Assembly (NCBI RefSeq): GCF_007858255.1 | Contig: NZ_VFEU01000020.1 | Coordinates: 22,432 to 86,431, forward strand | Source: Pseudomonas rhodesiae | GTDB taxonomy: Bacteria > Pseudomonadota > Gammaproteobacteria > Pseudomonadales > Pseudomonadaceae | Length of the DNA stretch: 64,000 nt | Reading direction: 5' to 3' | In this document: positions 33,188-41,921 of the stretch, piece after piece | Layout of the letters: the number at the start of each line of letters is the position of its first letter | How positions within the stretch are numbered: position 1 is the first letter of the stretch | Translations under genes and position numbers: made by a program | Notes under the pieces: generated by a model | The model's input: only the letters and a program-made list of their open reading frames with translations | The model's database searches: none | What the model was told of the DNA's origin: nothing

Positions 33188-33483
33188 AGGCGAACTCCAC
33201 TCCCAGCAGCGGGGCACGCCGGAAGGATCAATCAGTCAATTCATGATTGGTGAAACGGGGCACTGAGTAACTACTGGGTAAGTCCATGGAGGTATTCCAC
33301 AAGCCCCGGCGGGGCTGACGGGCGCAATGATACACCTTGCGTCCGCTTTTAACGTTAAAAAACTGGAAAGAACAAGCGCTTGCGAGCCAAAGCTGAGTAT
33401 TGGCCGCATCTATGAACTGCGACGACGCAGACGGAAAGGAAAACACATGGGCCGAGAGAAAAAAGATAAAACCCCAGACGGCA
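33188..33483. other. Upstream region of mgtE, no gene seen
   Basis: It contains a short GC-rich hairpin (AGCCCCGGCGGGGCT at 33300-33317) that would lie in the mgtE leader, and no convincing open frame or known metal-sensing motif. Confidence 0.5.
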
Positions 33484-33511
33484 AAAAGCCCGCGCTAGGC
33501 GGGCTTTTTGT
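33484..33511 (-). terminator. Terminator of the tRNA-Arg(ACG) cluster
   Basis: AAAAAGCCCGC / GCGGGCTTTTT hairpin directly beyond the last tRNA. Confidence 0.88.
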
Positions 33512-33516
33512 TTGTA

Positions 33517-33593
33517 TGGTGCACTCGACAGGATTCGAACCTGTGACCGCTCGGTTCGTAGCCGAGTACTCTATCCAGCTGAGCTACGAGTGC
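33517..33593 (-). tRNA. tRNA-Arg(ACG), copy 1
   Basis: 77 nt with encoded CCA. Anticodon stem CTCGG/CCGAG around CTACGAA (anticodon ACG, read as ICG), T arm GTTCGAATC. Identical to the second copy 73 bases away. Confidence 0.96.
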
Positions 33594-33666
33594 AGATTGT
33601 GTTTTTTAGACCAGATCACAACTGGTTGAAGCCAAGCTACCTGCATCGCTGCAGCTAACTCTTAAA

Positions 33667-33743
33667 TGGTGCACTCGACAGGATTCGAACCTGTGACCGC
33701 TCGGTTCGTAGCCGAGTACTCTATCCAGCTGAGCTACGAGTGC
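33667..33743 (-). tRNA. tRNA-Arg(ACG), copy 2
   Basis: Identical 77-nt sequence to the first copy, transcribed in the same direction and probably from the same precursor as tRNA-Ser. Confidence 0.96.
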
Positions 33744-33851
33744 ATTTGTTGCCGCGCATTATAGGCCGTTCAATCTCTATGTAAAGCGATTTTTTCGATT
33801 AATTTCAACAACTTACCGATAAATCCAGATTGCAACGTACTAAGCAAATAA

Positions 33852-33942
33852 TGGCGGAGAACGGGGGATTCGAACCCCCGACACCCTTTTGAGGTGTACT
33901 CCCTTAGCAGGGGAGCGCCTTCGGCCACTCGGCCAGCTCTCC
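33852..33942 (-). tRNA. tRNA-Ser(GCT)
   Basis: 91 nt with encoded CCA and a long variable arm (ACACC/GGTGT). Anticodon loop CTGCTAA gives GCT, reading AGC/AGU. It lies directly after csrA, the same order as in P. aeruginosa. Confidence 0.96.
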
Positions 33943-34004
33943 GCAACACGGGGCGTATATTAACCACGTTCATCCCCGTTTGCAAACATAAAAAACGATA
34001 AAAA

Positions 34005-34193
34005 TTAAAGGCTTGGTTCTTCGTCCTTCTCTTTCTTGATCCGCAGGTAAATTTCCTCGCGGTGGACCGCTACCTCTTTCGGAGCGTTAACCCCGATACG
34101 CACTTGATTGCCTTTAACGCCGAGCACGGTCACGGTGATTTCTCCATCACCGATAATCAGGCTTTCTGCGCAACGACGAGTCAGAATCAGCAT
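34005..34193 (-). CDS. rsmA: Global translational regulator CsrA/RsmA
   Basis: RNA-binding dimer that blocks translation at GGA motifs and is titrated by Rsm small RNAs in the Gac/Rsm cascade. 62 aa starting MLILTRR; the upstream ATG at 34211 is not used in the family, and GGAG precedes the 34193 start. The beta-strand residues TRRCAESL, the Gly-rich VLGVKGNQVRIG and the APKEVAVHREEIY helix are all conserved. It lies downstream of lysC, separated by a terminator. Confidence 0.97.
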   Translation of the reverse strand: MLILTRRCAESLIIGDGEITVTVLGVKGNQVRIGVNAPKEVAVHREEIYLRIKKEKDEEPSL

Positions 34194-34332
34194 GCCTTTC
34201 TCCTCACGCATTTCAGTTCAGGAACAACAGTCTGCAAAAAAAAGGCCTTCGACCTACAACCCGAAAGCCATAGCCCTACCCGCCTAAGTATTGTCGAGCG
34301 CGCGCAAAAGAACAGGTCCTACACACGCAGCC

Positions 34333-34370
34333 CACAAAAAAATGAAAGGCGCGGTAAACCGCGCCTTTCT
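34333..34370 (-). terminator. Terminator between lysC and csrA
   Basis: AAAGGCGCGG / CCGCGCCTTT hairpin with TAAA loop, followed on the minus strand by a T-rich run. It implies that csrA has its own promoter. Confidence 0.85.
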
Positions 34371-34379
34371 GGCATTACG

Positions 34380-35621
34380 TCACTCGCCCTGTCGGGCCGG
34401 AGCGTCCAGCTCAAAAGCGGTATGCAGCGCGCGTACAGCCAGTTCCAGGTACTTCTCTTCGATCACCACCGAGACTTTGATTTCAGAGGTGGAGATCATC
34501 TGGATGTTGATGCTTTCCTTGGCCAGGGCTTCGAACATGCGGCTGGCAACACCGGCGTGGGAACGCATGCCCACGCCCACGATGGAGACCTTGGCAATCT
34601 TGGTGTCACCCACCACTTCACGGGCGCCGATTTCTTTTGCAGTGTTCTGCAGAATACGCTCAGCCGCATCGTATTCGTTGCGGTGCACGGTGAAGGTGAA
34701 ATCGGTAGTGTTATCGTGCGAAACGTTCTGCACGATCATGTCGACTTCAATGTTTGCGCCACTGATAGGGCCCAGGATCTTGAACGCCACGCCCGGGGTG
34801 TCTGGCACGCCACGGATCGTCAGCTTGGCTTCATCGCGGTTGAAAGCGATGCCGGAAATGATCGGCTGTTCCATGGATTCCTCTTCATCAATAGTAATGA
34901 GGGTGCCCGGCCCCTCTTTGAAGCTGTGCAATACGCGCAGCGGAACGTTGTACTTGCCGGCGAACTCCACCGCGCGGATTTGCAACACCTTGGAACCGAG
35001 ACTGGCCATTTCCAGCATCTCTTCAAAGGTGATCTTGTCCAGGCGCTGCGCGACGGACACCACACGCGGGTCCGTGGTGTAGACGCCATCCACATCGGTG
35101 TAGATCTGGCATTCATCAGCCTTGAGAGCTGCCGCCAGCGCCACACCCGTGGTGTCCGAACCGCCACGGCCAAGGGTGGTGATGTTGCCCTGCTCGTCCA
35201 CACCCTGGAAGCCCGCTACAACTACCACACGCCCGGCTTTCAGATCAGCGCGAATTTTCTGATCGTCGATCTGCAGGATACGCGCCTTGGTATGAGCGCT
35301 GTCGGTGAGGATGCGCACTTGGCTGCCTGTGTAGGACACAGCCAGCACGCCGCGTTTGTTCAGGGCCATGGCCAGCAGGGCAATGGTCACCTGTTCGCCG
35401 GTGGACACGATTACATCCAGCTCGCGCGGCAACGGTTGCTGGTCGCCACTGATTGCCTTGGCCAGATCGATCAGGCGATTGGTCTCGCCGCTCATGGCCG
35501 ACAGCACCACCACCAGGTCGTCGCCAGCGTCGCGGAATTTCTTAACTTTGTCGGCCACCTGCTCGATTCTTTCGACAGAGCCGACCGAGGTGCCTCCAAA
35601 TTTCTGTACGATCAAAGCCAT
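34380..35621 (-). CDS. lysC: Aspartokinase LysC
   Basis: Phosphorylates aspartate in the first step to lysine, threonine and methionine. 413 aa. The kinase domain begins ALIVQKFGGTSVG and includes RGGSDTTGVALAAAL. Two C-terminal ACT domains (~265-410) give feedback control by lysine and threonine. An internal in-frame start producing a free ACT subunit is known in some bacteria; I cannot confirm it here. It lies downstream of alaS. Confidence 0.96.
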   Translation of the reverse strand: MALIVQKFGGTSVGSVERIEQVADKVKKFRDAGDDLVVVLSAMSGETNRLIDLAKAISGDQQPLPRELDVIVSTGEQVTIALLAMALNKRGVLAVSYTGSQVRILTDSAHTKARILQIDDQKIRADLKAGRVVVVAGFQGVDEQGNITTLGRGGSDTTGVALAAALKADECQIYTDVDGVYTTDPRVVSVAQRLDKITFEEMLEMASLGSKVLQIRAVEFAGKYNVPLRVLHSFKEGPGTLITIDEEESMEQPIISGIAFNRDEAKLTIRGVPDTPGVAFKILGPISGANIEVDMIVQNVSHDNTTDFTFTVHRNEYDAAERILQNTAKEIGAREVVGDTKIAKVSIVGVGMRSHAGVASRMFEALAKESINIQMISTSEIKVSVVIEEKYLELAVRALHTAFELDAPARQGE

Positions 35622-35716
35622 TTCCAGCCGCCTCAGCCCGTAAAGGGGCGCCTAAATATCCAATCAACCAGCACTGATCAGGCCCGCGACTAGACCACGG
35701 GCCGATAAACAATGCC

Positions 35717-38335
35717 TTAAATGCCAGCCTCGACAAACGGCACGGTCAGGGCCAGGGCCGCATCCAGGGCACCGGCGTCTACACCACCGCCTTGCGCCAT
35801 GTCCGGACGACCACCACCCTTCCCGCCCACTGCCGCAGCAGCTTGCTTCATCAAATCACCGGCTTTGAGTTGGCCAGTCAGGTCTTTGGTTACACCGGCA
35901 ACCAGTACGACCTTTTCCTCATGGACACCGCCGAGCAGGATCACTGCGCGGCCGAGCTTGTTTTTCAACTGATCGACCAGGGCCAACAACGCCTTGCCGT
36001 CCTGACCGTCCAGGCGTGCGGCCAGGACTTTCACGTCCTTGACGTCAACGGCCGAGGCCGACAGATCGTCGCCCGCTGCGCTGGCAGCCTTGGCTTGCAA
36101 CTGTTCCAGCTGTTTCTCCAGGGCACGGTTGCGCTCCAGGACAGCGGACAGCTTGTCGATCAGGTTGTCGCGGCTGCCCTTGACCAGGCTGGCCGCTTCC
36201 TTGAGTTGTTCTTCCGCCGCGTTCAGGTATGCCAGGGCCGCAGCGCCGGTCACCGCTTCGATACGACGCACACCGGACGCCACGCCACCTTCGCTGATGA
36301 TCTTGAGCAAGGCAATGTCGCCGGTACGGTTGGCGTGGATACCGCCACATAGTTCCACCGAGAAATCGCCGCCCATGCTCAGCACGCGCACGCTGTCGCC
36401 GTACTTCTCGCCGAACAATGCCATGGCGCCCTTGGCCTTGGCCGTCTCGATATCGGTCTCGACGGTTTCCACCGGGGTGTTCTTGCGGATCTCAGCGTTG
36501 ACGATGTCTTCCAGCGCCTTGATCTGCTCTGGCTTGATCGCTTCGAAGTGGCTGAAGTCGAAACGCAGGCGCTGACTGTCGACCAACGAACCTTTCTGCT
36601 GAACGTGTTCGCCCAGCACCCGGCGCAGGGCGGCGTGCAGCAAGTGGGTGGCCGAGTGGTTCAGCGACGTGGCGTGGCGCACGTCGGCGTCTACCTGGGT
36701 GTCCACCGGGGAGCCTACGGTCAGACTGCCTGAGGCCAGCACACCGTGGTGCAGGAAGGCGCCGCCGGTCTTGGTGGTATCACGTACGTCGAAACGACCG
36801 GAGCTGGATTTGACGAAACCACAGTCGCCGATCTGACCGCCGGATTCGGCATAGAACGGGGTCTGATCCAGCACCACGACGCCCTCGTCGCCTTCGTTCA
36901 ACACGTCAACCGACTGGCCTTCCTTGTACAGCGCGACCACTTTGGCCGAGCCGCTGGTGGCCTTGTAGCCGGTGAACTCGGTGGCCACATCCACCTTGAC
37001 CAGGCTGTTGTAGTCCATGCCGAAGGAACTGGCCGAGCGTGCGCGCACGCGCTGGGCTTCCATCTCGCGCTCGAAACCTTCCTCGTCGAGGGTCAGGTTG
37101 CGCTCGCGGGCGATGTCGCCGGTCAGGTCCATCGGGAAGCCGTAAGTGTCGTAGAGCTTGAACACCACATCGCCCGGCACCACGTTGCCCGACAGGTTGG
37201 CCAGGTCCTGTTCAAGGATCTTCAGGCCCTGTTCCAGGGTTTTGGCGAACTGTTCTTCTTCGGCCTTGAGCACGCGCTCGATGTGCGCCTGGTTCTGCTT
37301 GAGTTCCGGGAAGGCATCGCCCATCTCGGCGACCAGGGCCGCGACGATCTGGTAGAAGAAGCTGCCATTGGCGCCCAGCTTGTTACCGTGACGGCAAGCG
37401 CGACGAATGATGCGACGCAGCACATAGCCACGGCCTTCGTTGGACGGCAGTACGCCGTCGGCGATCAGGAAGCCGCAGGAACGGATGTGGTCGGCCACCA
37501 CTTTGAGCGAGGCTTGGTCGTCATTGCTGCAACCGATGGCCTTGGCGGCCGCTGCCAGCAGGCTCTGGAACAGATCGATTTCGTAGTTGGAATGAACGTG
37601 CTGCATCACCGCACTGATCCGCTCCAGGCCCATGCCGGTGTCCACCGACGGTGCCGGCAGCGGATGCAACACGCCATCGGCGGTGCGGTTGAACTGCATG
37701 AAAACGTTGTTCCAGATCTCGATGTAACGGTCGCCGTCTTCTTCCGGCGAGCCCGGCGGGCCACCCCAGATATCGGCGCCGTGGTCGTAGAAAATCTCGG
37801 TGCAAGGGCCGCATGGGCCGGTATCGCCCATGGTCCAGAAGTTGTCGGACGCGTACGGTGCGCCTTTGTTGTCGCCGATACGCACCATGCGCTCGGCCGG
37901 CACGCCCACTTGTTTGGTCCAGATGTCGTACGCCTCGTCATCACTGGCGTAGACGGTGACCCAGAGTTTTTCCTTCGGCAGTTTCAGCACGCCGGTCAGA
38001 AAGGTCCAGGCGAAGTTGATCGCGTCTTGCTTGAAATAATCGCCAAAGCTGAAGTTGCCGAGCATTTCGAAAAAGGTGTGGTGACGGGCGGTGTAGCCGA
38101 CGTTTTCCAGGTCGTTGTGCTTACCACCGGCGCGCACGCACTTCTGGCTGCTGACCGCGCGGGTGTAGGCGCGCTTTTCCTGGCCCAGGAAGCAGTCCTT
38201 GAACTGGTTCATCCCCGCGTTAGTGAACAGCAGGGTAGGGTCATTGCCTGGGATCAAGGAGCTGGAGGAGACACGGGTGTGACCTTGCTCTTCGAAGAAG
38301 CGAAGGAAGGCTTCACGGATTTCTGCGCTTTTCAT
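35717..38335 (-). CDS. alaS: Alanyl-tRNA synthetase
   Basis: Charges tRNA-Ala and edits mischarged serine or glycine. 872 aa. The N-terminal class II catalytic domain starts SAEIREAFLRFF with TLLFTNAGMNQFKD. The editing domain has the zinc-binding HSATHLLHAAL and CGGIHANRTGDI. The C-terminal Ala domain holds Gly-rich GGKGGGRPDMAQGGG. ATG at 38335; the longer in-frame start at 38401 lacks family support. Confidence 0.97.
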   Translation of the reverse strand: MKSAEIREAFLRFFEEQGHTRVSSSSLIPGNDPTLLFTNAGMNQFKDCFLGQEKRAYTRAVSSQKCVRAGGKHNDLENVGYTARHHTFFEMLGNFSFGDYFKQDAINFAWTFLTGVLKLPKEKLWVTVYASDDEAYDIWTKQVGVPAERMVRIGDNKGAPYASDNFWTMGDTGPCGPCTEIFYDHGADIWGGPPGSPEEDGDRYIEIWNNVFMQFNRTADGVLHPLPAPSVDTGMGLERISAVMQHVHSNYEIDLFQSLLAAAAKAIGCSNDDQASLKVVADHIRSCGFLIADGVLPSNEGRGYVLRRIIRRACRHGNKLGANGSFFYQIVAALVAEMGDAFPELKQNQAHIERVLKAEEEQFAKTLEQGLKILEQDLANLSGNVVPGDVVFKLYDTYGFPMDLTGDIARERNLTLDEEGFEREMEAQRVRARSASSFGMDYNSLVKVDVATEFTGYKATSGSAKVVALYKEGQSVDVLNEGDEGVVVLDQTPFYAESGGQIGDCGFVKSSSGRFDVRDTTKTGGAFLHHGVLASGSLTVGSPVDTQVDADVRHATSLNHSATHLLHAALRRVLGEHVQQKGSLVDSQRLRFDFSHFEAIKPEQIKALEDIVNAEIRKNTPVETVETDIETAKAKGAMALFGEKYGDSVRVLSMGGDFSVELCGGIHANRTGDIALLKIISEGGVASGVRRIEAVTGAAALAYLNAAEEQLKEAASLVKGSRDNLIDKLSAVLERNRALEKQLEQLQAKAASAAGDDLSASAVDVKDVKVLAARLDGQDGKALLALVDQLKNKLGRAVILLGGVHEEKVVLVAGVTKDLTGQLKAGDLMKQAAAAVGGKGGGRPDMAQGGGVDAGALDAALALTVPFVEAGI

Positions 38336-38481
38336 TAGGTTCTTCCACGGAGGCTGCGGCCAAAGGCCAGTGCGCAACATCATCAGACGGAGCGACGGCA
38401 AAGGGCCGCATTATATCGGCCCTTTGCCGGTGGTACAGCGTGTTTATGCGATAGAGAGGTTCAATTAGACGGTCTGCACCT

Positions 38482-39486
38482 TCATTTACGCGAATATTCG
38501 ACGAATGTTTCCAGCACCTGTGCCATCTGCGCCCGATTCACATCCAAATGGGTGACCATGCGCAGGCGAGGCGCCGCGCTCAACTTGATCCCGCGCTCGG
38601 CGGCAAACGCCTTCAATGCCTGGGCCTGATCGCCCACCTGCACATAGACCATGTTGGTCTGCACCGGCTCTACGCTGTAACCGGCCTTGCGCAGTTCATC
38701 CCCTAGCCACTGGGCATTGGCGTGGTCTTCGGCCAGGCGCTGCACCTGATGATCCAGGGCATACAGGCCTGCCGCCGCCAGTGAACCGGCCTGACGCATG
38801 CCGCCGCCCACCATCTTGCGCAAACGGCGCGCCTTGGCGATCAGTGCGGTAGACCCGCACAACACCGAGCCCACCGGTGCGCCGAGGCCCTTGGACAGGC
38901 ACACCGACACCGAATCGAAATGCTGGGCGATCTCCCGCGCATCCACCCCCAGCTTGACCGCGGCATTGTAGAGACGCGCGCCATCCAGATGCAGGGCCAG
39001 GTCATGCTCACGGGTAAACGCTCGCGCCTTGGCCAGGTACTCCATGGGCAGCACTTTGCCCTGCATGGTGTTTTCCAGGGCCAGCAAGCGGGTGCGGGCG
39101 AAGTGAAAGTCGTCTGGTTTGATGGCCGCCAGCACTTGGTCCAGAGCCAGGGAGCCGTCCGCCTGCACCTCCAGCGGCTGTGGCTGGATCGAGCCCAGCA
39201 CCGCCGCGCCGCCGCCTTCGTATTTGTAGGTGTGGGCCTGCTGCCCGACGATGTATTCCTCGCCGCGTTCGCAGTGGGCCATCAGCGCCAGCAGGTTACT
39301 CATGGTGCCGGTGGGCACGAACAACGCGGCGGCAAACCCCAGGCGTTGGGCCAGTTCGGCTTCCAGGCGATTGACGCTGGGGTCTTCGCCGTAGACGTCG
39401 TCGCCGCTGGCGGCGCTGGCCATGGCATCGCGCATGCCGGAGGTGGGTTGGGTCACGGTGTCGCTGCGAAGGTCTATCACGGTCAT
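38482..39486 (-). CDS. ltaE: Low-specificity L-threonine aldolase
   Basis: PLP enzyme splitting L-threonine or allo-threonine to glycine and acetaldehyde. 334 aa. RSDTVTQPT lies at the N-terminus, then HLDGARLYNA, and the PLP-binding Lys in CLSKGLGAPVGS (~residue 200). A monocistronic gene upstream of alaS in the same direction, divergent from the FMN-riboswitch gene. Confidence 0.95.
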   Translation of the reverse strand: MTVIDLRSDTVTQPTSGMRDAMASAASGDDVYGEDPSVNRLEAELAQRLGFAAALFVPTGTMSNLLALMAHCERGEEYIVGQQAHTYKYEGGGAAVLGSIQPQPLEVQADGSLALDQVLAAIKPDDFHFARTRLLALENTMQGKVLPMEYLAKARAFTREHDLALHLDGARLYNAAVKLGVDAREIAQHFDSVSVCLSKGLGAPVGSVLCGSTALIAKARRLRKMVGGGMRQAGSLAAAGLYALDHQVQRLAEDHANAQWLGDELRKAGYSVEPVQTNMVYVQVGDQAQALKAFAAERGIKLSAAPRLRMVTHLDVNRAQMAQVLETFVEYSRK

Positions 39487-39678
39487 CTAACTGGCCTCGG
39501 GCAGGTGGGGCGTTTTGTTGTATTGACGATTACTGCGGGCAAAGCCGCGCAATATCAAGCCCCGTGTGCATTCAATCGAATACCAACCAAACAAACCGAT
39601 ATAGCTAATCGATACGACGTCCGTGCAGTTTCTGAAAAACCGTGTTAAAAACTCTGCGCCGCCAGGGTTCTGGCGGCA

Positions 39679-39845
39679 ACGTTCTCAGGGCGGGGTGTAA
39701 TTCCCCACCGGCGGTAATTACACGCAATGTGTATAGCCCGCGAGCGCTTGGCGCCTTGGACTGCTTACGCAGGCCGGCGGCAAGGTCAGCAGACCCGGTG
39801 TGATCCCGGGGCCGACGGTCATAGTCCGGATGAAGAGAGAACGGG
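39679..39845 (+). promoter_or_regulatory. FMN riboswitch (RFN element)
   Basis: The conserved core is easily read. GTTCTC at 39681 pairs with GAGAAC at 39837-39842 (P1). Between them are CAGGGCGGGGTGTAATTCCC, CCACCGGCGGTAA, then GCAGACCCGGTGTGATCCCG and AGTCCGGATGAAGAGAG. It binds flavin mononucleotide and turns off the downstream gene. In pseudomonads this element usually controls riboflavin supply genes. Confidence 0.97.
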
Positions 39846-39960
39846 ATTGGCACCCAAGGGCCGCACGTTGACCGCATGCCCGCATGCCCACGCGTTGCAT
39901 ACCCTTGAAATCCCATTCGATTCATAACGCCCTGTTTTTTTCTTAAACAGGAGTCAGAAC

Positions 39961-40470
39961 ATGCAACCCACCGCTATCGACAGCAAAAGCAAAAACCATC
40001 ACGGCGAGCGCGTCGCGTTTATCCAAGCTTGCTGGCACAAGGATATTGTCGACCAGAGCCGTAAGGGCTTTCTCGCCGAAATGATCGCCCAGGGCTACCA
40101 GGAATCGGACATCGACTTTTTCGAAGTCGGCGGTGCCTTTGAAATGCCCCTGCACGCCAAACTGCTGGCCAAGACCGGTCGCTACGCGGGCATCGTTGCC
40201 GCCGCGTTGGTGGTGGACGGCGGCATCTACCGCCACGAATTCGTTGCCCAATCGGTGGTCAGCGGCCTGATGCAGGTGCAGCTGGAAACCGAAGTGCCGG
40301 TGTTCTCGGTGTCCCTGACCCCGCATCACTTCCACGCCGGCAGTGAACACACCACATTCTTCTATGAGCACTTCGTGCACAAGGGTCAGGAAGCCGCGCG
40401 TACGTGCGCCGACACCCTGCACAAAGTGCGGGCGATCCGCCGCAGCGAGCCACGGGCGGTAGCAGTCTAA
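39961..40470 (+). CDS. ribH2: 6,7-dimethyl-8-ribityllumazine synthase, type II (RibH2)
   Basis: Condenses the ribityl-uracil intermediate with dihydroxybutanone phosphate, the penultimate riboflavin step. 169 aa. Features match the decameric type II enzymes of Brucella and rhizobia rather than the icosahedral type I: VDGGIYRHEFVAQ with the catalytic His, followed by LETEVPVFSVSLTPHHFH. An AGGAG-like sequence precedes the ATG at 39961. It is controlled by the FMN riboswitch ~115 bases upstream. A type I ribH is expected elsewhere in the genome in the rib operon, making this a second, flavin-responsive copy. Confidence 0.92.
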   Translation: MQPTAIDSKSKNHHGERVAFIQACWHKDIVDQSRKGFLAEMIAQGYQESDIDFFEVGGAFEMPLHAKLLAKTGRYAGIVAAALVVDGGIYRHEFVAQSVVSGLMQVQLETEVPVFSVSLTPHHFHAGSEHTTFFYEHFVHKGQEAARTCADTLHKVRAIRRSEPRAVAV

Positions 40471-40491
40471 GCAATACTGCAAAACAAAATA

Positions 40492-40579
40492 TGGGAGGGG
40501 GCTTGCCCCCGATGGCGGTGTCTCAGCTCCAGATGAGCTGACTGACACACTGCTATCGGGGGCAAGCCCCCTCTCACAT
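40492..40579. repeat. REPIN between ribH2 and astE
   Basis: ATGGGAGGGGGCTTGCCCCC and its inverted partner GGGGGCAAGCCCCCTCTCA flank a short spacer. It occupies the gap between convergent genes and may help terminate transcription. Confidence 0.88.
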
Positions 40580-40590
40580 TCGGTCCAGGC

Positions 40591-41595
40591 CTATGCCAGG
40601 CCCACGTCCGTGGTCGGCACAATCAATATCCCTGCCCGCAAACCGTTTTTCACCTTCGGGTTGGGGAAGATGATGCGCGCGCCCTCTTCCTCAATCACCC
40701 AACGGGTCTTGGCCACGTCTTCGGCCAGCAGATAACCCTTTTCCAACTCAGAAAAGTTTTCCACGTCTGCGGGCAAGTGCAGCAGGAACGCATCGCTGTG
40801 CTTGATGACTTCCCGCGACACGGCGAACAGTTTCAACCCATCCAGGCTGTCCGCCTCAGGCTCGCTGCCTTCGATGATCTGAGTCAGGCGCGCCTCCAGG
40901 CGTGAGACGTCCACCCCCTGGTTCTGTCCGAACGGCCGCGCCTTACCCAATTCCAGGGTGAAAGCCTCGGCGTCCAGTTGCTCGTAGGTGAAGGCCGTGA
41001 AGGTGATGGACGTTTTATTCTGCAGCAGCACCGCTTCCATCCCGGCCGCACGCAGCCGCTCCAGCTCGCGTCGCGAATGCTGGCGCCCGTCTTTCCACGG
41101 GTACAGCGCGAACTGCTCGATCTTCGAGCCACGGATGGCGGTGTGCAGGTCGTAATGCAGGCGCGAACGCTCGGGCTTGCTGAAAAAACTACGGGCCAGT
41201 TGTTCCAGCTCCGCGGCGCGCATGGCTTCGGGGCCGATGTTGTTTTCATGACGGCCGTTGAACAGCCGGTTGATGTCCAGTTCGAGGTAACGCTCGCCGC
41301 GGCGCATGGCCTCGGGGTTGCCGAACAGGAACAGAATACGGGTGCGGGGTTTGATCTCCCCACGGGCGATGCCATGCAACAGGCGGTCGAGCAATTCGAT
41401 CGGCGCGGTTTCGTTGCCATGGATGCCGGACGACAGCAGCAGGTCGCTGCCATTGTCCGAGGCTTGCGGCGGACGCACTTCCAGCGCGCCCTCGCTGAGC
41501 CAGCGCATCTGCACGCCGTCGACAGTCAGTTGAATTTTTTGCGCCGGTTCGCGACCGGCGAGGGTCAGTTCAAGCAGTTTGCCGAGGGCGAGCAT
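40591..41595 (-). CDS. astE: Succinylglutamate desuccinylase AstE (AruE)
   Basis: Zinc enzyme releasing glutamate and succinate in the last step of the AST arginine pathway. 334 aa. Zinc ligands are in SGIHGNETAP and DLHTAIRGS; a downstream Glu in the LELGKARP region completes the site. The ATG at 41595 has AAGGAAGC upstream; a TTG six bases earlier is less likely. Last gene of the aru operon. Confidence 0.95.
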   Translation of the reverse strand: MLALGKLLELTLAGREPAQKIQLTVDGVQMRWLSEGALEVRPPQASDNGSDLLLSSGIHGNETAPIELLDRLLHGIARGEIKPRTRILFLFGNPEAMRRGERYLELDINRLFNGRHENNIGPEAMRAAELEQLARSFFSKPERSRLHYDLHTAIRGSKIEQFALYPWKDGRQHSRRELERLRAAGMEAVLLQNKTSITFTAFTYEQLDAEAFTLELGKARPFGQNQGVDVSRLEARLTQIIEGSEPEADSLDGLKLFAVSREVIKHSDAFLLHLPADVENFSELEKGYLLAEDVAKTRWVIEEEGARIIFPNPKVKNGLRAGILIVPTTDVGLA

Positions 41596-41607
41596 ACGCA
41601 AGCTTCC

Positions 41608-41898
41608 TTAGTGGTTGCAGCCAGGACCGTGGACGTGATCGTCATCATCACCTTCCATGTCGGCCGGCTCCATTTCCAGCTGCAGGCTCATCAGGTTGGT
41701 AGCCAATGGGCGCATCAGCAGGTTGGCGTACTCGGCGTCGCCTCCTTCGACGTCCACACCGATCAGCAGTTGGCCGCGACCGTCGTGCTGGATCCAGATC
41801 TCCTTGCCCTGCCACACCACGGCAACGCGGGTGCAGGAAGTTTCCAGCTGGGTGCCGTCGGTGTCTTCAAGGATCAGTTTCAGGGTGTCGGTGCTCAT
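41608..41898 (-). CDS. Conserved small acidic protein of the aru operon with His/Cys-rich tail
   Basis: 96 aa, between astB and astE, as a conserved hypothetical is in P. aeruginosa. The first ~75 residues look like a compact beta-rich domain. The tail EGDDDDHVHGPGCNH is acidic and then His/Cys-rich, suggestive of metal binding. One attractive guess is a zinc-handling role for the zinc-dependent AstE encoded next to it, but nothing direct shows this. Confidence 0.85.
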   Translation of the reverse strand: MSTDTLKLILEDTDGTQLETSCTRVAVVWQGKEIWIQHDGRGQLLIGVDVEGGDAEYANLLMRPLATNLMSLQLEMEPADMEGDDDDHVHGPGCNH

Positions 41899-41921
41899 AA
41901 AATGCTCTCAGCCGTGCGGCG

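Noticed and set aside
33447..33500. Short frame beginning MGREKKDK before the tRNA-Arg terminator
   Set aside because: It runs straight into a terminator and tRNA on the other strand and has no ribosome-binding site.
34062..35693. 543-residue plus-strand frame spanning csrA and lysC
   Set aside because: It covers two well-identified minus-strand genes and a terminator, and has no homology or start signal.
36746..38338. 530-residue open frame antisense to alaS
   Set aside because: Shadow frame; alaS is complete and conserved.
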